Part shown: positions 19,973-31,084 of the stretch, piece after piece
Layout of the letters: every line of letters starts with the position of its first letter
Position numbering within the stretch: the stretch's first letter is position 1
Assembly: GCA_035772405.1 (NCBI GenBank)
Contig: JAYKKM010000506.1
Location: forward strand, 1,378,501 to 1,442,500
From: Chrysogorgia sp. JL179-B06
Lineage: Eukaryota; Cnidaria; Anthozoa; Scleralcyonacea; Chrysogorgiidae
Direction: 5' to 3'
Length of the DNA stretch: 64,000 nucleotides
Position numbers and translations under genes: made by a program
Notes under the pieces: generated by a model
Database searches by the model: none
Told to the model about the DNA's origin: nothing
What the model saw: only the letters and a program-made list of their open reading frames with translations

Positions 19973-20469
19973 TGAACAAAAACCTGCTTTCTGATTGGCT
20001 AACGAGCGGTCTGTATGAGCCCAGGCGCGACATAATTTCAGTTTTAAATGCGTTTTATAAGGCGTAAAATATTCTAAAAACATTTGAAAATGAACTCAAG
20101 CGAGATTGAACATATTGAAAGACATACACTGTATGTGTGAGTTTTTTTTGTCCACTGACAAGGAATAATGATGACATTCAAAAAAAAACAAGACTGCAAT
20201 CGTTGCCGACCTGAAAAACGCGTTTATTTGGCAACATTGCATACTATGCGTTTGCCCATATTTACCCATTTTCAAACATATTGGAAATTTTTGCAGCGGT
20301 TAAGTATACCGTACTGTTACTAAGTTTTCAGTAACTTCGCAAACTCAAAGACAAGACAATTTCCACTGTAATATTTTATGTGATATATGTAGGCCGGAGT
20401 TAGACGAGGGAACTGTCTCAAGCACAACAAACTCAAAACCATCAACGTTACACAAGCCTGAAATACATA

Positions 20470-21450
20470 CTACCCCGAAGGTGGTACGGATGGTAGCTTC
20501 GAGTGGACTGAAGATGATATGGACGAGTTGATCCTGCTGAGCAGCTCAGGAAAGGGATCCCTCGAGGTCCCAGATGCCCCGCGGCCTCATTTCGGACTCA
20601 GTCCGTGATACCGCCGCACCCGGGAAATCGTGTGACAGTCACGAATCGCGCGAGGACAAGTCGTGGGAGATGAACTTCGGCGAGGATGATTCGCTGCTCG
20701 AGTCCGCTGCCCAAGAATTTGAACTTTCGCAGAAAAGCCCTACTACGACAAAAATAAGTCGTTTTCCCAAGGGAGACGACGTAAGCCCGAAGTTGTTGTC
20801 CCCGGTGTCTCGAGTTCCGTCGGCGGCCACGTCGGTGTCTCGAGTTCCGTCGGCGGCTTTGTCGGTGTCCCGAGTTCCGTCGGTGGCCTCGTCAGTGTCT
20901 CGAGTTCCGTCGGCGGCTACGTCGGTGTCTCGAGTTCCGTCGGCGGCTACGTCGGTGTCTCGAGTTCCGTCGGTGTCTCGAGTTCCGTCGGATGCCACGT
21001 CGGTGCCTCGAGTTCCGTCGTCGAGCCTCGTCGTTGTCTCGAGTTCCGGCGACGGCCGAGTGCCGTCCAGACAACGGGCAAAATAAGAACGTTCTCATGA
21101 GTTCTCATGAGTTCTCATGGTAACAAAGTTTCCGAGAAATCTAACCGCCACCGTTCTCCCGCTAAAACGCCTTCGAATCGTCATGGTGATCGCACGTCAG
21201 TGGCACCACTCAACAGTACAGTTGAGAATGCGATGGAACCGGTGAAGGGACATGACATGAAATCACAATTACATAAAGACGCTGCCATGCCTAGTGTAAG
21301 ACAGGGACCGTCTTCAAGTACACCGTTGGATGCTAAACATCGCATACAGGATGGTCGTTTTCATACAGGATGAGTCTTTACCGAAAGACATCGAGTGCTT
21401 GCTGTTTGGTGATAACATTGCTGCATTGTTTGAAGACTTCAATTTTGAAG
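20470..21450 (+). pseudogene. ETAA1-like copy B, 5' exon region, broken
   Basis: Covers sequence upstream of the copy A edge (FEWTEDDMDELILLSSSG, WEMNFGEDDSLLESAAQEFE), then the SVSRVPSAAT repeats and the conserved end. Frame changes near 20,573, again inside the repeats near 21,030, and an in-frame TGA arises near 21,371 where about 34 bp of copy A are replaced. The donor GAAG|GTAAGAG at 21,451 is intact. Likely a pseudogene of the gene at 1-2797. Confidence 0.65.
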
Positions 21451-22050
21451 GTAAGAGATTGTGGGATCGTGGTAACTTTGTGTTTTTAGTAGCTACGGAA
21501 TACGCATGATCAGGGTTCCCATTAGCCTGTGAATTTTATAAATAGACGGTGAAGAACGACCCGGGGGATCAGCATGATGTATTGTCGATGGGCCGCAAGT
21601 ACATCCGGCCATATGGGTGCATACCCTCTTAAATTGTTGAGGTCATGTTTAAAAATAGGTACGCAATGCGTACATGCGTCTGCGTTTGGAATGGTTAAGT
21701 GACAAAATTCTGATGATTATATCCCTCGATTCCCTTGATGTTATCCAGTTAATGTGACTGCTGCCCAACAAGATTTCACGCTCATCCTCGATCATAGCCC
21801 AGGTTATAGCAGCAAACCCTGATGCAAACACGCGGGGAACTCGAAAGCTATCGTGTGAGCCCGAGGGTCTACACAGTGTTTGTATCATGTGATACAAACA
21901 TGGTAAAAACAGTTCATATTTCTTTTATGAAATAAACACTCAACTGGACAGTTGAAAAAGTGAAAAGAATAAGACTATAAGCGAAAAAGACCCTGCCTAC
22001 ACAGCAAAACAATTTTATATAACTTAGTTTATTATCCTTTGTCGTCGTAG

Positions 22051-22283
22051 AATCACTCAATGTGACCACATGTTCAAGACAAGCACCTGTGCCCTTGTCG
22101 AACACAGCTCGTAAAACAAACAGCGACAGCGGCCAATCAACCACCAGCTCTTCACAAACAAAGAAAGCTATCTACTCAAAAGATGAAATCGAGAGAAAGC
22201 GCTTGGAAGCCCAACAACGACGTCTCGCCAAGCTCCGAGCTTCCTCGTCACGACCAACCACAAGAAAGCCAAATATGAGATAA
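22051..22283 (+). pseudogene. ETAA1-like copy B, terminal exon
   Basis: Acceptor GTCGTCGTAG, same 233-nt length as copy A, with the RPA32-binding-like helix unchanged. This exon is open but its upstream exon is broken, so the copy as a whole is called a pseudogene. Confidence 0.6.
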
Positions 22284-22819
22284 AAAAACAATTTATTTAT
22301 TTATTTATTTATTTATGTATTAGAATTTATAATACATATCAATTACAGTATTACAACTAAAAAATTGAATGTATTAGGGTAAACAAAGAATATTATGAAC
22401 TCAAAAGTGGTAATTTATAAAATTATAAACGCTGACGGTATATGTCGACCCCATAAGTAATTGCGAATTACTATATGCGTCTAAAGTAAATGGTTTGAAA
22501 GTAAATGGATTATCATTAGATGTGTGAAGTTGATCGTCCAGGTTGTTGTAGTCTTGAGAAAGACTATTGTTGGTGACTGACGTTTTGATGCCTCAGCGAT
22601 GGTATGTATATCATGCGAGTTGTGAATTTGCGATTTGGCTTCAATGCGCCCTGCGGATAGTTAAAACGTGTTTACAGTAAATCTAATGTGTTTTTTTTTG
22701 TACTGTGATAAAATATTTGTAAAGAGCATGGTGTTCTTACTTAACTTGCCAAATTTCAAGCAATTGCGAGCATGGGAAGTCGCCTTTCAGACTGTTTTAT
22801 ACGAGATTATGGGAGGAAC

Positions 22820-24145
22820 TCAAAGAATTTCATGATTATGGGAGGAACTCAAAGACTAAATAGTTTTGGTCAAATAAGTTTAGTCATAAATGAGGATCCT
22901 CTTGAACAAGTGGATAAATTTAAATACTTAGGTATTATTATTAATGAAAACCTTACTTGGACCAATCATATTGGTTGGTATCATATCAGTTGGTGCATGC
23001 ATTCATAACATCAAAACTTGACAGCTGTAATAGCATCCTATATGGCTTACCAGATACTGAATTGAGCAAGTTACAGCGAATTCAAAATACAGCTGCTAGA
23101 TTTGTTGCAGGGGTTAAAAAATCGGAGCATATCTCCCCTGCGCTACGTAATCTTCACTGGTTGCCGGTGAGATCACGGATTGTTTTTAAGATACTAATAA
23201 TTACTTTCAAGGCTTTGCATGGCCAGGCGCCTGTTTATATTACTGATTTGCTAACTAAATATAAACCTACTCGTACTTTCAGATCATCTGACCAAAATCT
23301 GCTACTCGAGCCAAAATCCAAAACGGTGACTCATGGAGACAGAGCATTCTCGGTTGCAGCGCCAAAACTGTGGAATTCATTACCACAGGAAATTAGAAGC
23401 TTTGAAATGTTAAGTAATTTTAAGTCTGCAGTTAAGACTTTTCTTTTTTTAAATTAATAGTTATTGTTCATAGTGTTAATATATGTAGTAGGCTTTATCT
23501 TATAATGAAACTGTAATTAGTTTTAAAAGCAACTTTAAGAATATATATATTGTTGTAAGAGCATTGAGACTATTGTATAATGCTCCTAATACGTCTTTAT
23601 TATTATTATTATTATATTGAGCATATACAAAATAAGGTAGCAAAGAGACTGGGTATATCCTGGCACGAGTTAGACACTTACTCCCAAAGAAGACTAGAGT
23701 AATTGTTTTTAATTCACTAATTTTACCCTTACTAGATTATGGAGATATTGTATGGGGAGATAGGTATAATACTACTCTCATGGATCGCTTGCAGGTATTA
23801 CACAATAAGGGTGCTAAGTTGATACTTGATAAGCCAAGCTACTCCTCTAGTACTGAGGCTTTAAATTGCCTTCGTTGGAAGACACTTGCAGATAGGAGAA
23901 AGTTCCATCGGGCCTGTTTTGTCTATAAATCTTTAAATAATTGCATCGATTTTAAATTTAACAATATTTCTAGATGTGAAGTTCACTCTTATAACACAAG
24001 AAATAGGTTACAAAAAGATTTACCTCTGTGTAAAACAAATTGGGGCCAGTGTAAGTCTGATTTTTTATTTATTAACGAATGGAATAATCTACCAGAATCA
24101 TTGACTTCTGTAAGTTCCTTAAACACTTTCAAATGTAATTATTAG
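22820..24145 (+). mobile_element. Non-LTR retrotransposon 3' fragment, interrupted by a second one
   Basis: RT thumb-region sequence EQVDKFKYLGIIINENLTW ends at about 22,968. The same element resumes near 23,617 with IQNKVAKRLGI and continues LILPLLDYGDIVWGD, NEWNNLPESL to 24,145. Frameshifts lie near 23,640-23,760. It is a truncated, dead 3' end. Confidence 0.7.
22969..23616 (+). mobile_element. CR1-like 3' fragment nested in another non-LTR element
   Basis: One open frame (about 22,957-23,457) with SKLDSCNSILYGLPD, LRNLHWLPVRSRIVFKILI and GDRAFSVAAPKLWNSLP, the usual C-terminal region of CR1-like reverse transcriptases. The 3' end is an (ATT)n tract, and ATATT on both sides may be the target duplication. 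Confidence 0.7.
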
Positions 24146-25742
24146 ATTTGTCATTACTTTCATTTATCTATCTCTGTACTATAGATTAGATTCATTTGGA
24201 TAATTTGGATATTGTAATCTTGTAGTTTTTGTAATTTCTTGGAGGTCCCTCATGAAAAGCACCTATGGTGATGAGGTTTCCTTATTAAATATTTTTGAAA
24301 AGAAAAAAAAAAGATTACACAGCCACCATTACTCGAACATGTTCCGGACGCTTTGGTTGCGACTAGAGGAAGTGACGTCAAAGGCTCAACACTTGGGGAA
24401 AACTTTCTATTGTAACATGTCGTATAATTTCCATAATGCTTTGTCACGTGTTGAGTCTCAATACGTCACAATCACATATAGCTGTGGAATAGCGGGCTCG
24501 TCTGGAACAAGTTTTGAGCATTGGCGGACAAAATTTGGGCGACTTTGGAGGTTAAATTTCTTGTGATAGAACTCGTAAAATGATAGAGTAACACCTTTTA
24601 CAACTTTTCCGTATTTTACTTCGTTTTTGAAATATTTCAGTTTGTTTGATATGTAAATGAGATGGTCTCTGACGTCAGGTGCAGGGGAGAGAATTTTCAC
24701 TCATGAAAATATTAGTTCCATCTTCAAGTTTGTTCCACAAATTTGCAGTTGAAAATGTGCGTATCTCATGACAATTTTGTAAACTTATCAATCACTGAGA
24801 TATAAGAAATTTTTTAATGAGTGAAAATTCTCTACCCTGCACCTGACATCAGAGACCATCTCATTTACATTTCAAACAAACTGAAATATTTCAAAAACGA
24901 AGTAAAACACGGAAAAGTTGTAAAAGGTATTACTCTATCATTTTACGAGTTCTTTCATATAATAGGCAAAAAAATTGTTAGCTTTAAATGTGGCAGTTTG
25001 CTAAATTTTTTGTATAGCATAAAATTCTTAGCAGCAAAAATGGCACTCTTTTGCACAGGAAATAGATTTGCATAAGACGGTTTTTTCCGGACATGTTTTC
25101 GGCTAAAATAGAAAGTTTAAAAACTTCCAAGTCGAGTCCTATTTATCAGAAACGTCTAAAAATTGGCGGTCTTTTAGAATGATATCTTGGTAACAAAACC
25201 GTTTCTGGGAATTTAGAAATTTTCATTCTTCATCGTTTTAAAGCCTTTTTCGCAAGTCTCTTTGGCTTGAGTCTCGCTGAAAGAAGTAAAATCGCGATAA
25301 CTTTTTAAGTATTCGGAATTTTGAAAATCCCAGACACCGTTTTGTAAAACAGACGATTCCGATTTGACTCTACTCATATCTAAATGAATGCAAAACTCCA
25401 AACTTGCGCGACGCTTTATTTCAACTGAGACTTGTAGGCAGTTATATAAGCTATCCAATGATATATAGTTTTATATATTTGCCATTACTACACAGAGCGT
25501 TATATTGTTTCACCCAAAACACACCGCGAATTGGTCTACAGTAACCTTCAAGGGAAACGTTAGTCACCTAAAATTGTCGTTCTCAAAAACTACAACAACT
25601 TAAACTATCAACTTCACACTACTATGTGTCTAGATTGTAAATAAAGATTACGCAAATATAGAGATTGCTGATTAGCTAGATATATATAAGTATGGTGTTC
25701 GAGTCAGCTAAACGATGAAACTGCTAGAACTATTTAAAAACT

Positions 25743-25891
25743 TCATTTCCTTGCTGCGGTTTTCGGACCAAACTTTGGTAACTTTCCCCGTAGAGCTCCA
25801 ACAACGTTCAGCAACGAGGTAACTCTCGAGATAAAATTTCGAATTCGTTCGAGAGGACTCTTCACATTCCGCGCTGCCTCTTCAGCCATTT
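25743..25891 (-). CDS. GBP-B exon 9 (terminal)
   Basis: Too short to stand out as a frame alone. Acceptor CTCTTTTGACAG, 149 nt as in copy A, open to TGA 25743-25745. Encodes EMAEEAARNVKSPLERI and ends KTAARK. Substitutions are mixed but no indel occurs, as expected under coding constraint. Confidence 0.76.
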
Positions 25892-26019
25892 CTGTCAAAA
25901 GAGTTATAATGGAGCGGTTAATGTCAAGGCTGTAATGTCCTCTTCTGCCATGTAGGGCATATGTTTATTTTGGACATGATTTCGACAGACACAGACAGAC
26001 AGTAATGCCTATCTCACGG

Positions 26020-26310
26020 TTGGGGATTTTACATATTCGTAATATTTGGGTCTTCCTGAGCAAAATCATAATATATCTTGTCAGCCGAAAATGTCATCTT
26101 GATCGACTTTTTTTGTTGTTAAAGTTATCGGTTGTGATGTCACAAGAGGCATTTTTGTTGGCAAGTAACAAAATAAAACTGGTTTTGAATGCCTCTTGTG
26201 ACATCACATCCGGTAACTTTAACAGCGAAAAACTCCATGAAGATGACATTTTCGGCTGACAATATATGATTATGATTTTGCTCAGGAAGACCCAAATATT
26301 ACAGATATGT
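26020..26310. repeat. Inverted duplication with hairpin in GBP-B intron 8
   Basis: The segment TTTGGGTCTTCCTGAGCAAA occurs at about 26,044 and inverted at about 26,276. Between them a hairpin of TGATGTCACAAGAGGCATT and complement spans 26,115-26,225. Copy A has only one arm. Confidence 0.65.
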
Positions 26311-26877
26311 AATAGTAGCAGAAATACAGTCCTATCAATTTATTCTTGTTTCCCTTCGCTAATAATTCTCCGTCGCAATAGCAGAAGAATCAAAAGACCA
26401 ACCTCGTACCCAGGGCATTTTGCCCCGAAAAAGGTCGGCGAAAATGCCCTGGGATCGGCTGGTCACATGATGCCAAGAATTTGTGGGTGTTTAGATATGA
26501 TAATTTTTGTGGTCTTTGTTCCATTGCCTTTGTCTACTTTGTTGACCTGAATAATTGAGAAATATTCAATGCTCTTCAGAGTTGTACATGTCAGCATTCG
26601 TCGGCATAAAAGCAGCTAACAAGCTTAATAATCCACCATTCATCCATGGTTATCTCTTAGGTATGAAGGTATGAAGAACCATATATCCAATTTAGCGAAA
26701 GCTATCACTTCTAATTTGCTGTAAAATTTGAAAACAGCATTCAGATTTAGTTGAATAAATTATACTCGGCTGAATTAATTGCGTTTAATTATGACAAGCC
26801 AATCGCATTATAGAATGGACTAGCCGATCCCAGGGCCATTTTCGCCGACATGATGTTCGGTTTAAGCCATCATCCGA

Positions 26878-26901
26878 GGGGGGGGGGGGGGGGGGGGGGG
26901 G
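26878..26901 (+). repeat. 24-base poly-G tract
   Basis: Uninterrupted G run. Such tracts can form quadruplexes and are also prone to length errors in sequencing. Confidence 0.9.
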
Positions 26902-27896
26902 TGTGGCATATATTTGTTTGTCGGGAACACAAAAAAGGATCAACCAGAGGTCAAACTCGGCGTAGCATCGGAGTTTGAACCGCCATAGGAGCCTGAATTC
27001 TTTGAGGGAAGATTTCCTTGTCAAGGTAAGGCAACTTATTCGTGACTATCGACATGAAATATCGACATGAAATATATGACGGCGACAGTATCAGTGTCTG
27101 AGTGTCATTGATGATGTTTCATATTTTGAAAAGCTCGTTCAAACGAATCAAACCTTTTACCTACTAAATATCCGCTTTCACAGCGGCGACTGTGTTAGTA
27201 TCTGTGTGTCATCGTTGAAGTTGTTTCATATTTTGAAAAGCTCGTCCGATCAGACTTTTCACTGAACTGCATACATTAACTTATACTAATACAGTAATAT
27301 ACTAGTATACATAAAACTATAAAAAGACTGATAAAACGACCTACGGCTACATATTATTTACTCCAAATTGTCAGTGAGTGTCAAGTGTGAAAATGGGAGT
27401 GACGATTGAGTAATATCGAGCCAGAATTGGTGGGCGTAAATGCATAATAGTGCTCTCAAAACAAGAGAAATTATGTACTAGTCAATTATTGAAACACCCC
27501 CCCCCCCCCTCCCCAAAGGTGAAATTAACATTGGAGAGTGTTAAAGTTCGACATTTTCCCCCGGTCATCGGGGGGAAATTGCCTGTTAAAGTCCCGGCCT
27601 CTATGGCCGCAGTATACTTATTTATTAAAATCTCCATTTTGATTTGAATGAAATAGGTCATTTCCAAATTTATACAGTTCACTTCCTGCAAACAATAGTT
27701 TCAGGTCGTGGACGAGGTCGGAAAATTTAACAATTATATAGAGCGTAATTCGAAAATGGCCACGTGTAAACTCCAATATTTTGTTCGGTAGCTAGTGCAG
27801 TATTTTTCATGACTTTTCTGTCACCACCTTGTTCTCAATAGACTTGAAATGTGCCGTGACTTAATACACAAATTGTGAAGGTTACGAGACACAAAT

Positions 27897-28076
27897 CAGG
27901 CGCGGATTTAGAAGTTAGTTGCATAAATTAGATTTAGCATTTGCAATTCAAAATACCTGTAAATAACAATCCTATTGGATAGGTTTTTGTTCTGAATTAT
28001 TCTTAAGAAAAGCATAACCAATAGGGTTGTTCATGAAGTGTCTAATTTATGCGACTAACTTCTAAATCCGCGCCTG
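27897..28076. mobile_element. 180-bp MITE, hAT-like ends
   Basis: Termini CAGGCGCGGATTTAGAAGTT and complement, with a long near-palindromic body. CAGG..CCTG ends resemble hAT MITEs, but I could not fix an 8-bp target duplication. Confidence 0.6.
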
Positions 28077-28313
28077 CAAATTATGAAACTTTATACCATC
28101 GAGAACGGAGCAAGTGACCCTCGTTCCCAGTATGTACTCTCTGGCCGAGCGTTAAAGTCCCGGCTACATTGCCTCATGATTTTATAACTTGTTAATTCCC
28201 CCGGAGAAATACAACATTAATTCACGGCCATTTCCCCGTTAATTCCCCGGCCTGTTCCGGGGGTCCCTAGTGCATTACGTTTTAGTCTCCAAGGTAGCTT
28301 TTGGAATGTAACA

Positions 28314-29067
28314 TTGATGTTACTTTATGTTAAAAGGCTGACATTATTCTGTTTGTTGTTCACTCAACTGTTATACTATTATGTCCCATTATTGTTGAGA
28401 ATGGCAAATGATGTCGAAGAAAATCCAGGACCAGCTGTATATGATATCATTGACCCAAATAAAACAATTGTTGCCAATTTTAGTCAAGGTAATATCAGTA
28501 AATGTGGTCAAAATGCTGGCAAACAATGTGAAGCCATGTGTAGCCATGTCCTTGACTGTAATAATACATAATCAATTAAAAGATATTACCACATGGGATC
28601 CACCATTTTTAAATACTATACTCTTTGCTGGAAATAGCCTTTATAGTTGCATAAGTAATTCAATTAAAAAAGATTATTTACTTTTAACCGATGTCCCAGA
28701 AATGGTATTATTGAATGATAACATCTACCATTTACAATACAGTGACTCATTTGGTGATGATGTATTTATGACAACCGATAATGAGCCCTTTTATTCACTG
28801 AAAAATGCTCTTAATAAATTATTATTGCCCTCTGAATTGAATTATCAACAATGTTTGTTGACTATTGATTGTAACACCGTAGCAATATTCAAGGATTCTG
28901 AAGGAAATTTTAGAATATTTGATTCCCATTCGAGAGACATATATAGCATGTCACACCCTTCTGGAAAATATGTGTTAATTACAATTGAAGGACTACATAG
29001 TCTTGTTTTATTTCCAAAATACTTTACCTCAAAATACTGTAGTTGCACCCCTTTGAAGTCAAAACTG
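28314..29067 (+). pseudogene. Helitron-associated OTU/C76-like cysteine peptidase with 2A-like N-terminus
   Basis: Starts with a hydrophobic, signal-like stretch (LTLFCLLFTQLLYYYVPLLL) followed at 28410-28433 by DVEENPGP, the complete 2A ribosome-skipping motif. After GKQC the frame shifts by a ~10-bp near-tandem duplication (GAAGCCATGT), and the rest continues in the next frame: LLLTDVPEMV, LQYSDSF, IFDSHSRDIY, GKYVLITIEGL. The QC...FDSHSRD pattern is that of OTU/C76-like domains found in Helitrons. Catalytic Cys and His candidates are visible, but the frame is broken. Confidence 0.65.
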
Positions 29068-29170
29068 TAAAATTATCAAATCAAAGCATTCCAAATGATA
29101 ACCTTACCGTATTGGATGCGAATGCGTCTACTATTTTGAGTGAATCTCAAGAAAATAAGAAAAACGATTG

Positions 29171-29437
29171 ATGGAGCAACGCCGAAAGTACAAATTAAAG
29201 ATGAAAGAAAATGAATCGGCTGAAAGTAGAGAAAAAAGGTTATCCAAACAACGCGATAGAGGCAAACATGCATTACAAAATGAATCTGCCACACAAAGAC
29301 AAAAAAGGTCATTTAAATCGAGGGAAAGGGCAAAACAAGTTATTGCCAATGAGTCTGTTGAAAAGAGAGAAATGAGATTATTTGAAATGCGGGAGAGATC
29401 TAAGCAAACCATTCTCAATGAGTCTGTTGAAAATTAG
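29171..29437 (+). pseudogene. Helitron protein N-terminal repeat fragment
   Basis: Encodes about four ~23-residue charged repeats of the form NES.E.RE.RL...RER.K, common upstream of Helitron Rep/helicase domains. The frame ends at 29,437 and no Rep or helicase follows, so the element is 3'-truncated. Confidence 0.6.
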
Positions 29438-29625
29438 CTCTTGAAACGTCTTAGAGAGCGCGAAAAGTAAGTACCTTAGTAGACGCATGTACGCATTGCG
29501 TACCTATTTTTAAATTTTAGCGCGAACGTTAATTGTAAGAGGAAATTGACCAGCGGAAAAAATTACGTAAGAAATGTTTCGCTCGAAAAAGTTGCAAGTG
29601 GAAATACATCTTTAGAACAACACAC

Positions 29626-29822
29626 CTTTGGCTAGCTGAGCATTTTTTTCTTGAACCGCTTTCAGCATCTCCAACACTTGTTTGTGTTCTTGCGTCATTT
29701 TCAAACTATCCTCCATGAACTGTTTGTTCTTGTCTGCCACATCTTTCAGCATCATCATATTTGCTCTCATGTTTTCTTGCATATTCTCCGTTTGTTCGCT
29801 CATTCGTTGCATGTAGTCCTCT
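29626..29822 (-). CDS. GBP-B exon 8 (coiled coil)
   Basis: Same acceptor and donor as GBP-A exon 8 but 15 nt shorter (five codons, in frame). Splices in phase to 25891. The intron on its 5' side contains the whole Polinton. Confidence 0.8.
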
Positions 29823-29908
29823 CTGAATTGTGAAATGGAGGTAACTGAGTGTTTTTTCGTTTTGTTTTGTATAGGCGATCACAATGAGTTTCGTTGTTTA
29901 GCGTTCAT

Positions 29909-29914
29909 CTGATT
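29909..29914 (+). other. Left target-site duplication CTGATT of the Polinton
   Basis: Identical to 41530-41535. Copy A reads TCATCTTACG at this place, so the duplication belongs to the insertion. Confidence 0.93.
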
Positions 29915-30211
29915 AGTAGTATAGAAACTGGGGGTACCAGCACACTTTTTCCATTTTTCATGTCTCAACTTTTTTATCTGGTGAACGCAGCACTTTTTCC
30001 GTTTTTGGATTCCACATATATTTTTCGAGCAAATATGTGGAACCAAAAAACGGAAAAAGTGCTGCGTTCTCCAGAAGAGTTGAGACATTCAAATGGAAAA
30101 AGTGTGCTGTTACTCCCAGTTTCGAGACTACTAATAGACGATATGTCACATAGTTTGGAGAGTCAGAGACGTGTTTCTATTCCTAAGCTACAGAGTGAGA
30201 TGTCTGGACGT
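29915..30211 (+). repeat. Left terminal inverted repeat of the Polinton (hairpin-forming)
   Basis: 297 bp, identical to the complement of 41233-41529. The outer 218 bp (to about 30132) form an imperfect palindrome: AGTAGTATAGAAACTGGG pairs with CCCAGTTTCGAGACTACT, and CAGCACTTTTTCCGTTTTT with its complement near 30045-30065. The centre is near 30,020. The inner edge carries ATGTCTGGACG, the start codon of the next frame. Confidence 0.93.
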
Positions 30212-30523
30212 GGCGCTAGACGTGGATCTGCTGTGGGTGGGGGTGTCGCTCGTAACAAGATTATGTCAAGTAATATTGTGTATGATCCTGATATGGGCTT
30301 TATTTTAGGTCATGAGTTGAGTGGATTCCTTAATTCGAAAAGGTCTAAAGACTTAGCTATATTAAATAATAAAACGACTCTTATGAGAAGGCCCGAACGT
30401 AAACGTAACCCTATTGTGGGTGGTAATGTCGCTCGTAGTGGTACACTATCGAGTGGTGGTGCACGTGATCCTGCTATGGGTTCTGGTAATTTAGTTATAC
30501 CGAATATTAAGATGAGTTTTTGA
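30200..30523 (+). CDS. Polinton small Gly/Arg-rich protein
   Basis: 107 codons; the ATG lies inside the TIR. Begins MSGRGARRGSAVGGG and has a second RG/GG block (RNPIVGGNVARSGTLSSGGA). Highly basic; could be a nucleic-acid-binding or core-like protein. No family recognised. The right TIR carries the same start but leads into a short frame (MSGRSDTAVSF). Confidence 0.5.
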   Translation: MSGRGARRGSAVGGGVARNKIMSSNIVYDPDMGFILGHELSGFLNSKRSKDLAILNNKTTLMRRPERKRNPIVGGNVARSGTLSSGGARDPAMGSGNLVIPNIKMSF

Positions 30524-30529
30524 AATAGG

Positions 30530-30661
30530 ATGTCTGGCTATCTAGCTGACGCTAAAACGTTAGGGTATGAGTGGATGGACCTTATTAGAAGGGGATCTAG
30601 AGAGAACGTCATTAATAGAGTCACCAGAATTAGGGAGGTCTATATATATAGTTATGTTTAG
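30530..30661 (+). CDS. Polinton micro-ORF, 43 aa
   Basis: ATG six bases after the previous stop; begins MSGYLADAKTLGYEWMDLIR, so it repeats the MSG start. Ends overlapping the end of the convergent minus-strand gene. Coding status uncertain. Confidence 0.35.
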   Translation: MSGYLADAKTLGYEWMDLIRRGSRENVINRVTRIREVYIYSYV

Positions 30662-31068
30662 ATCACTTTATACACCAAGTACCCAATGGGTAACCCGACA
30701 GCTCCAACGAACATCATTTGATACTCTTTCATCTCGTCTGAGGGTTTGTAATAGTCTGATAACTCAGGCTCTTTACTAAATGTCTTCCCATCATACTGTA
30801 TCGTCAGTACTTGTCTTAGTTGGTCTAGAGCGTGGTTTGTGTCGTTTATGTCTGCATTAGCATCTGACAGTTGTTGTCTTAGCTCCTGAATTTTGTCTCT
30901 CTGACGAATCTCATTCTCGTAGAACTTTTCTTTCGCTCTCGCAAGACTTTCCAGTGCTTTGTTGTGTCTCTTTATCTCTGTCTCGTATCCGGTATGGTTT
31001 AGCTTACTGAATAGAACTCCTGCGAATGCTATAGCATTGAACAACCCACCTGCTACCACGCTAGCCAT
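30658..31068 (-). CDS. Polinton coiled-coil protein with two membrane segments
   Basis: 136 codons. N-terminal hydrophobic segment (GLFNAIAFAGVLFSKL), a central coiled coil (about residues 35-90, RQRDKIQELRQQLSDANADI) and a C-terminal hydrophobic end (MMFVGAVGLPIGYLVYKVI). Last gene of the minus-strand cluster, 16 bp after the preceding stop. A structural or membrane role is possible. Not recognised by family. Confidence 0.6.
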   Translation of the reverse strand: MASVVAGGLFNAIAFAGVLFSKLNHTGYETEIKRHNKALESLARAKEKFYENEIRQRDKIQELRQQLSDANADINDTNHALDQLRQVLTIQYDGKTFSKEPELSDYYKPSDEMKEYQMMFVGAVGLPIGYLVYKVI

Positions 31069-31084
31069 TATGTATTACGTTAGA

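Larger units (their letters stand above)
22518..25630. mobile_element. Copy B version of the GTCAGTCACC foldback repeat, enlarged by insertions
   Basis: Outer arms match 3009-3085 and 4022-4090 of copy A. The inner foldback arms lie at about 24,560-24,715 and 24,815-24,960. The extra length comes from the non-LTR pieces at 22.8-24.15 kb and unplaced sequence at 24,960-25,540. Confidence 0.55.
26395..28313. other. Copy B-specific insertion block upstream of the Helitron fragment
   Basis: Not in copy A. Holds CCAGGGCATTTTGCC and an inverted relative near 26,826, a 24-base G run (26,878-26,901), a C run near 27,495, CCCCGG-rich sequence at 27,560-27,600 and 28,195-28,265, and a MITE at 27,897. 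No supported gene. Confidence 0.45.

Noticed and set aside
19847..20083. NEINDI-repeat protein
   Set aside because: An 18-bp AT-rich microsatellite open on one strand.
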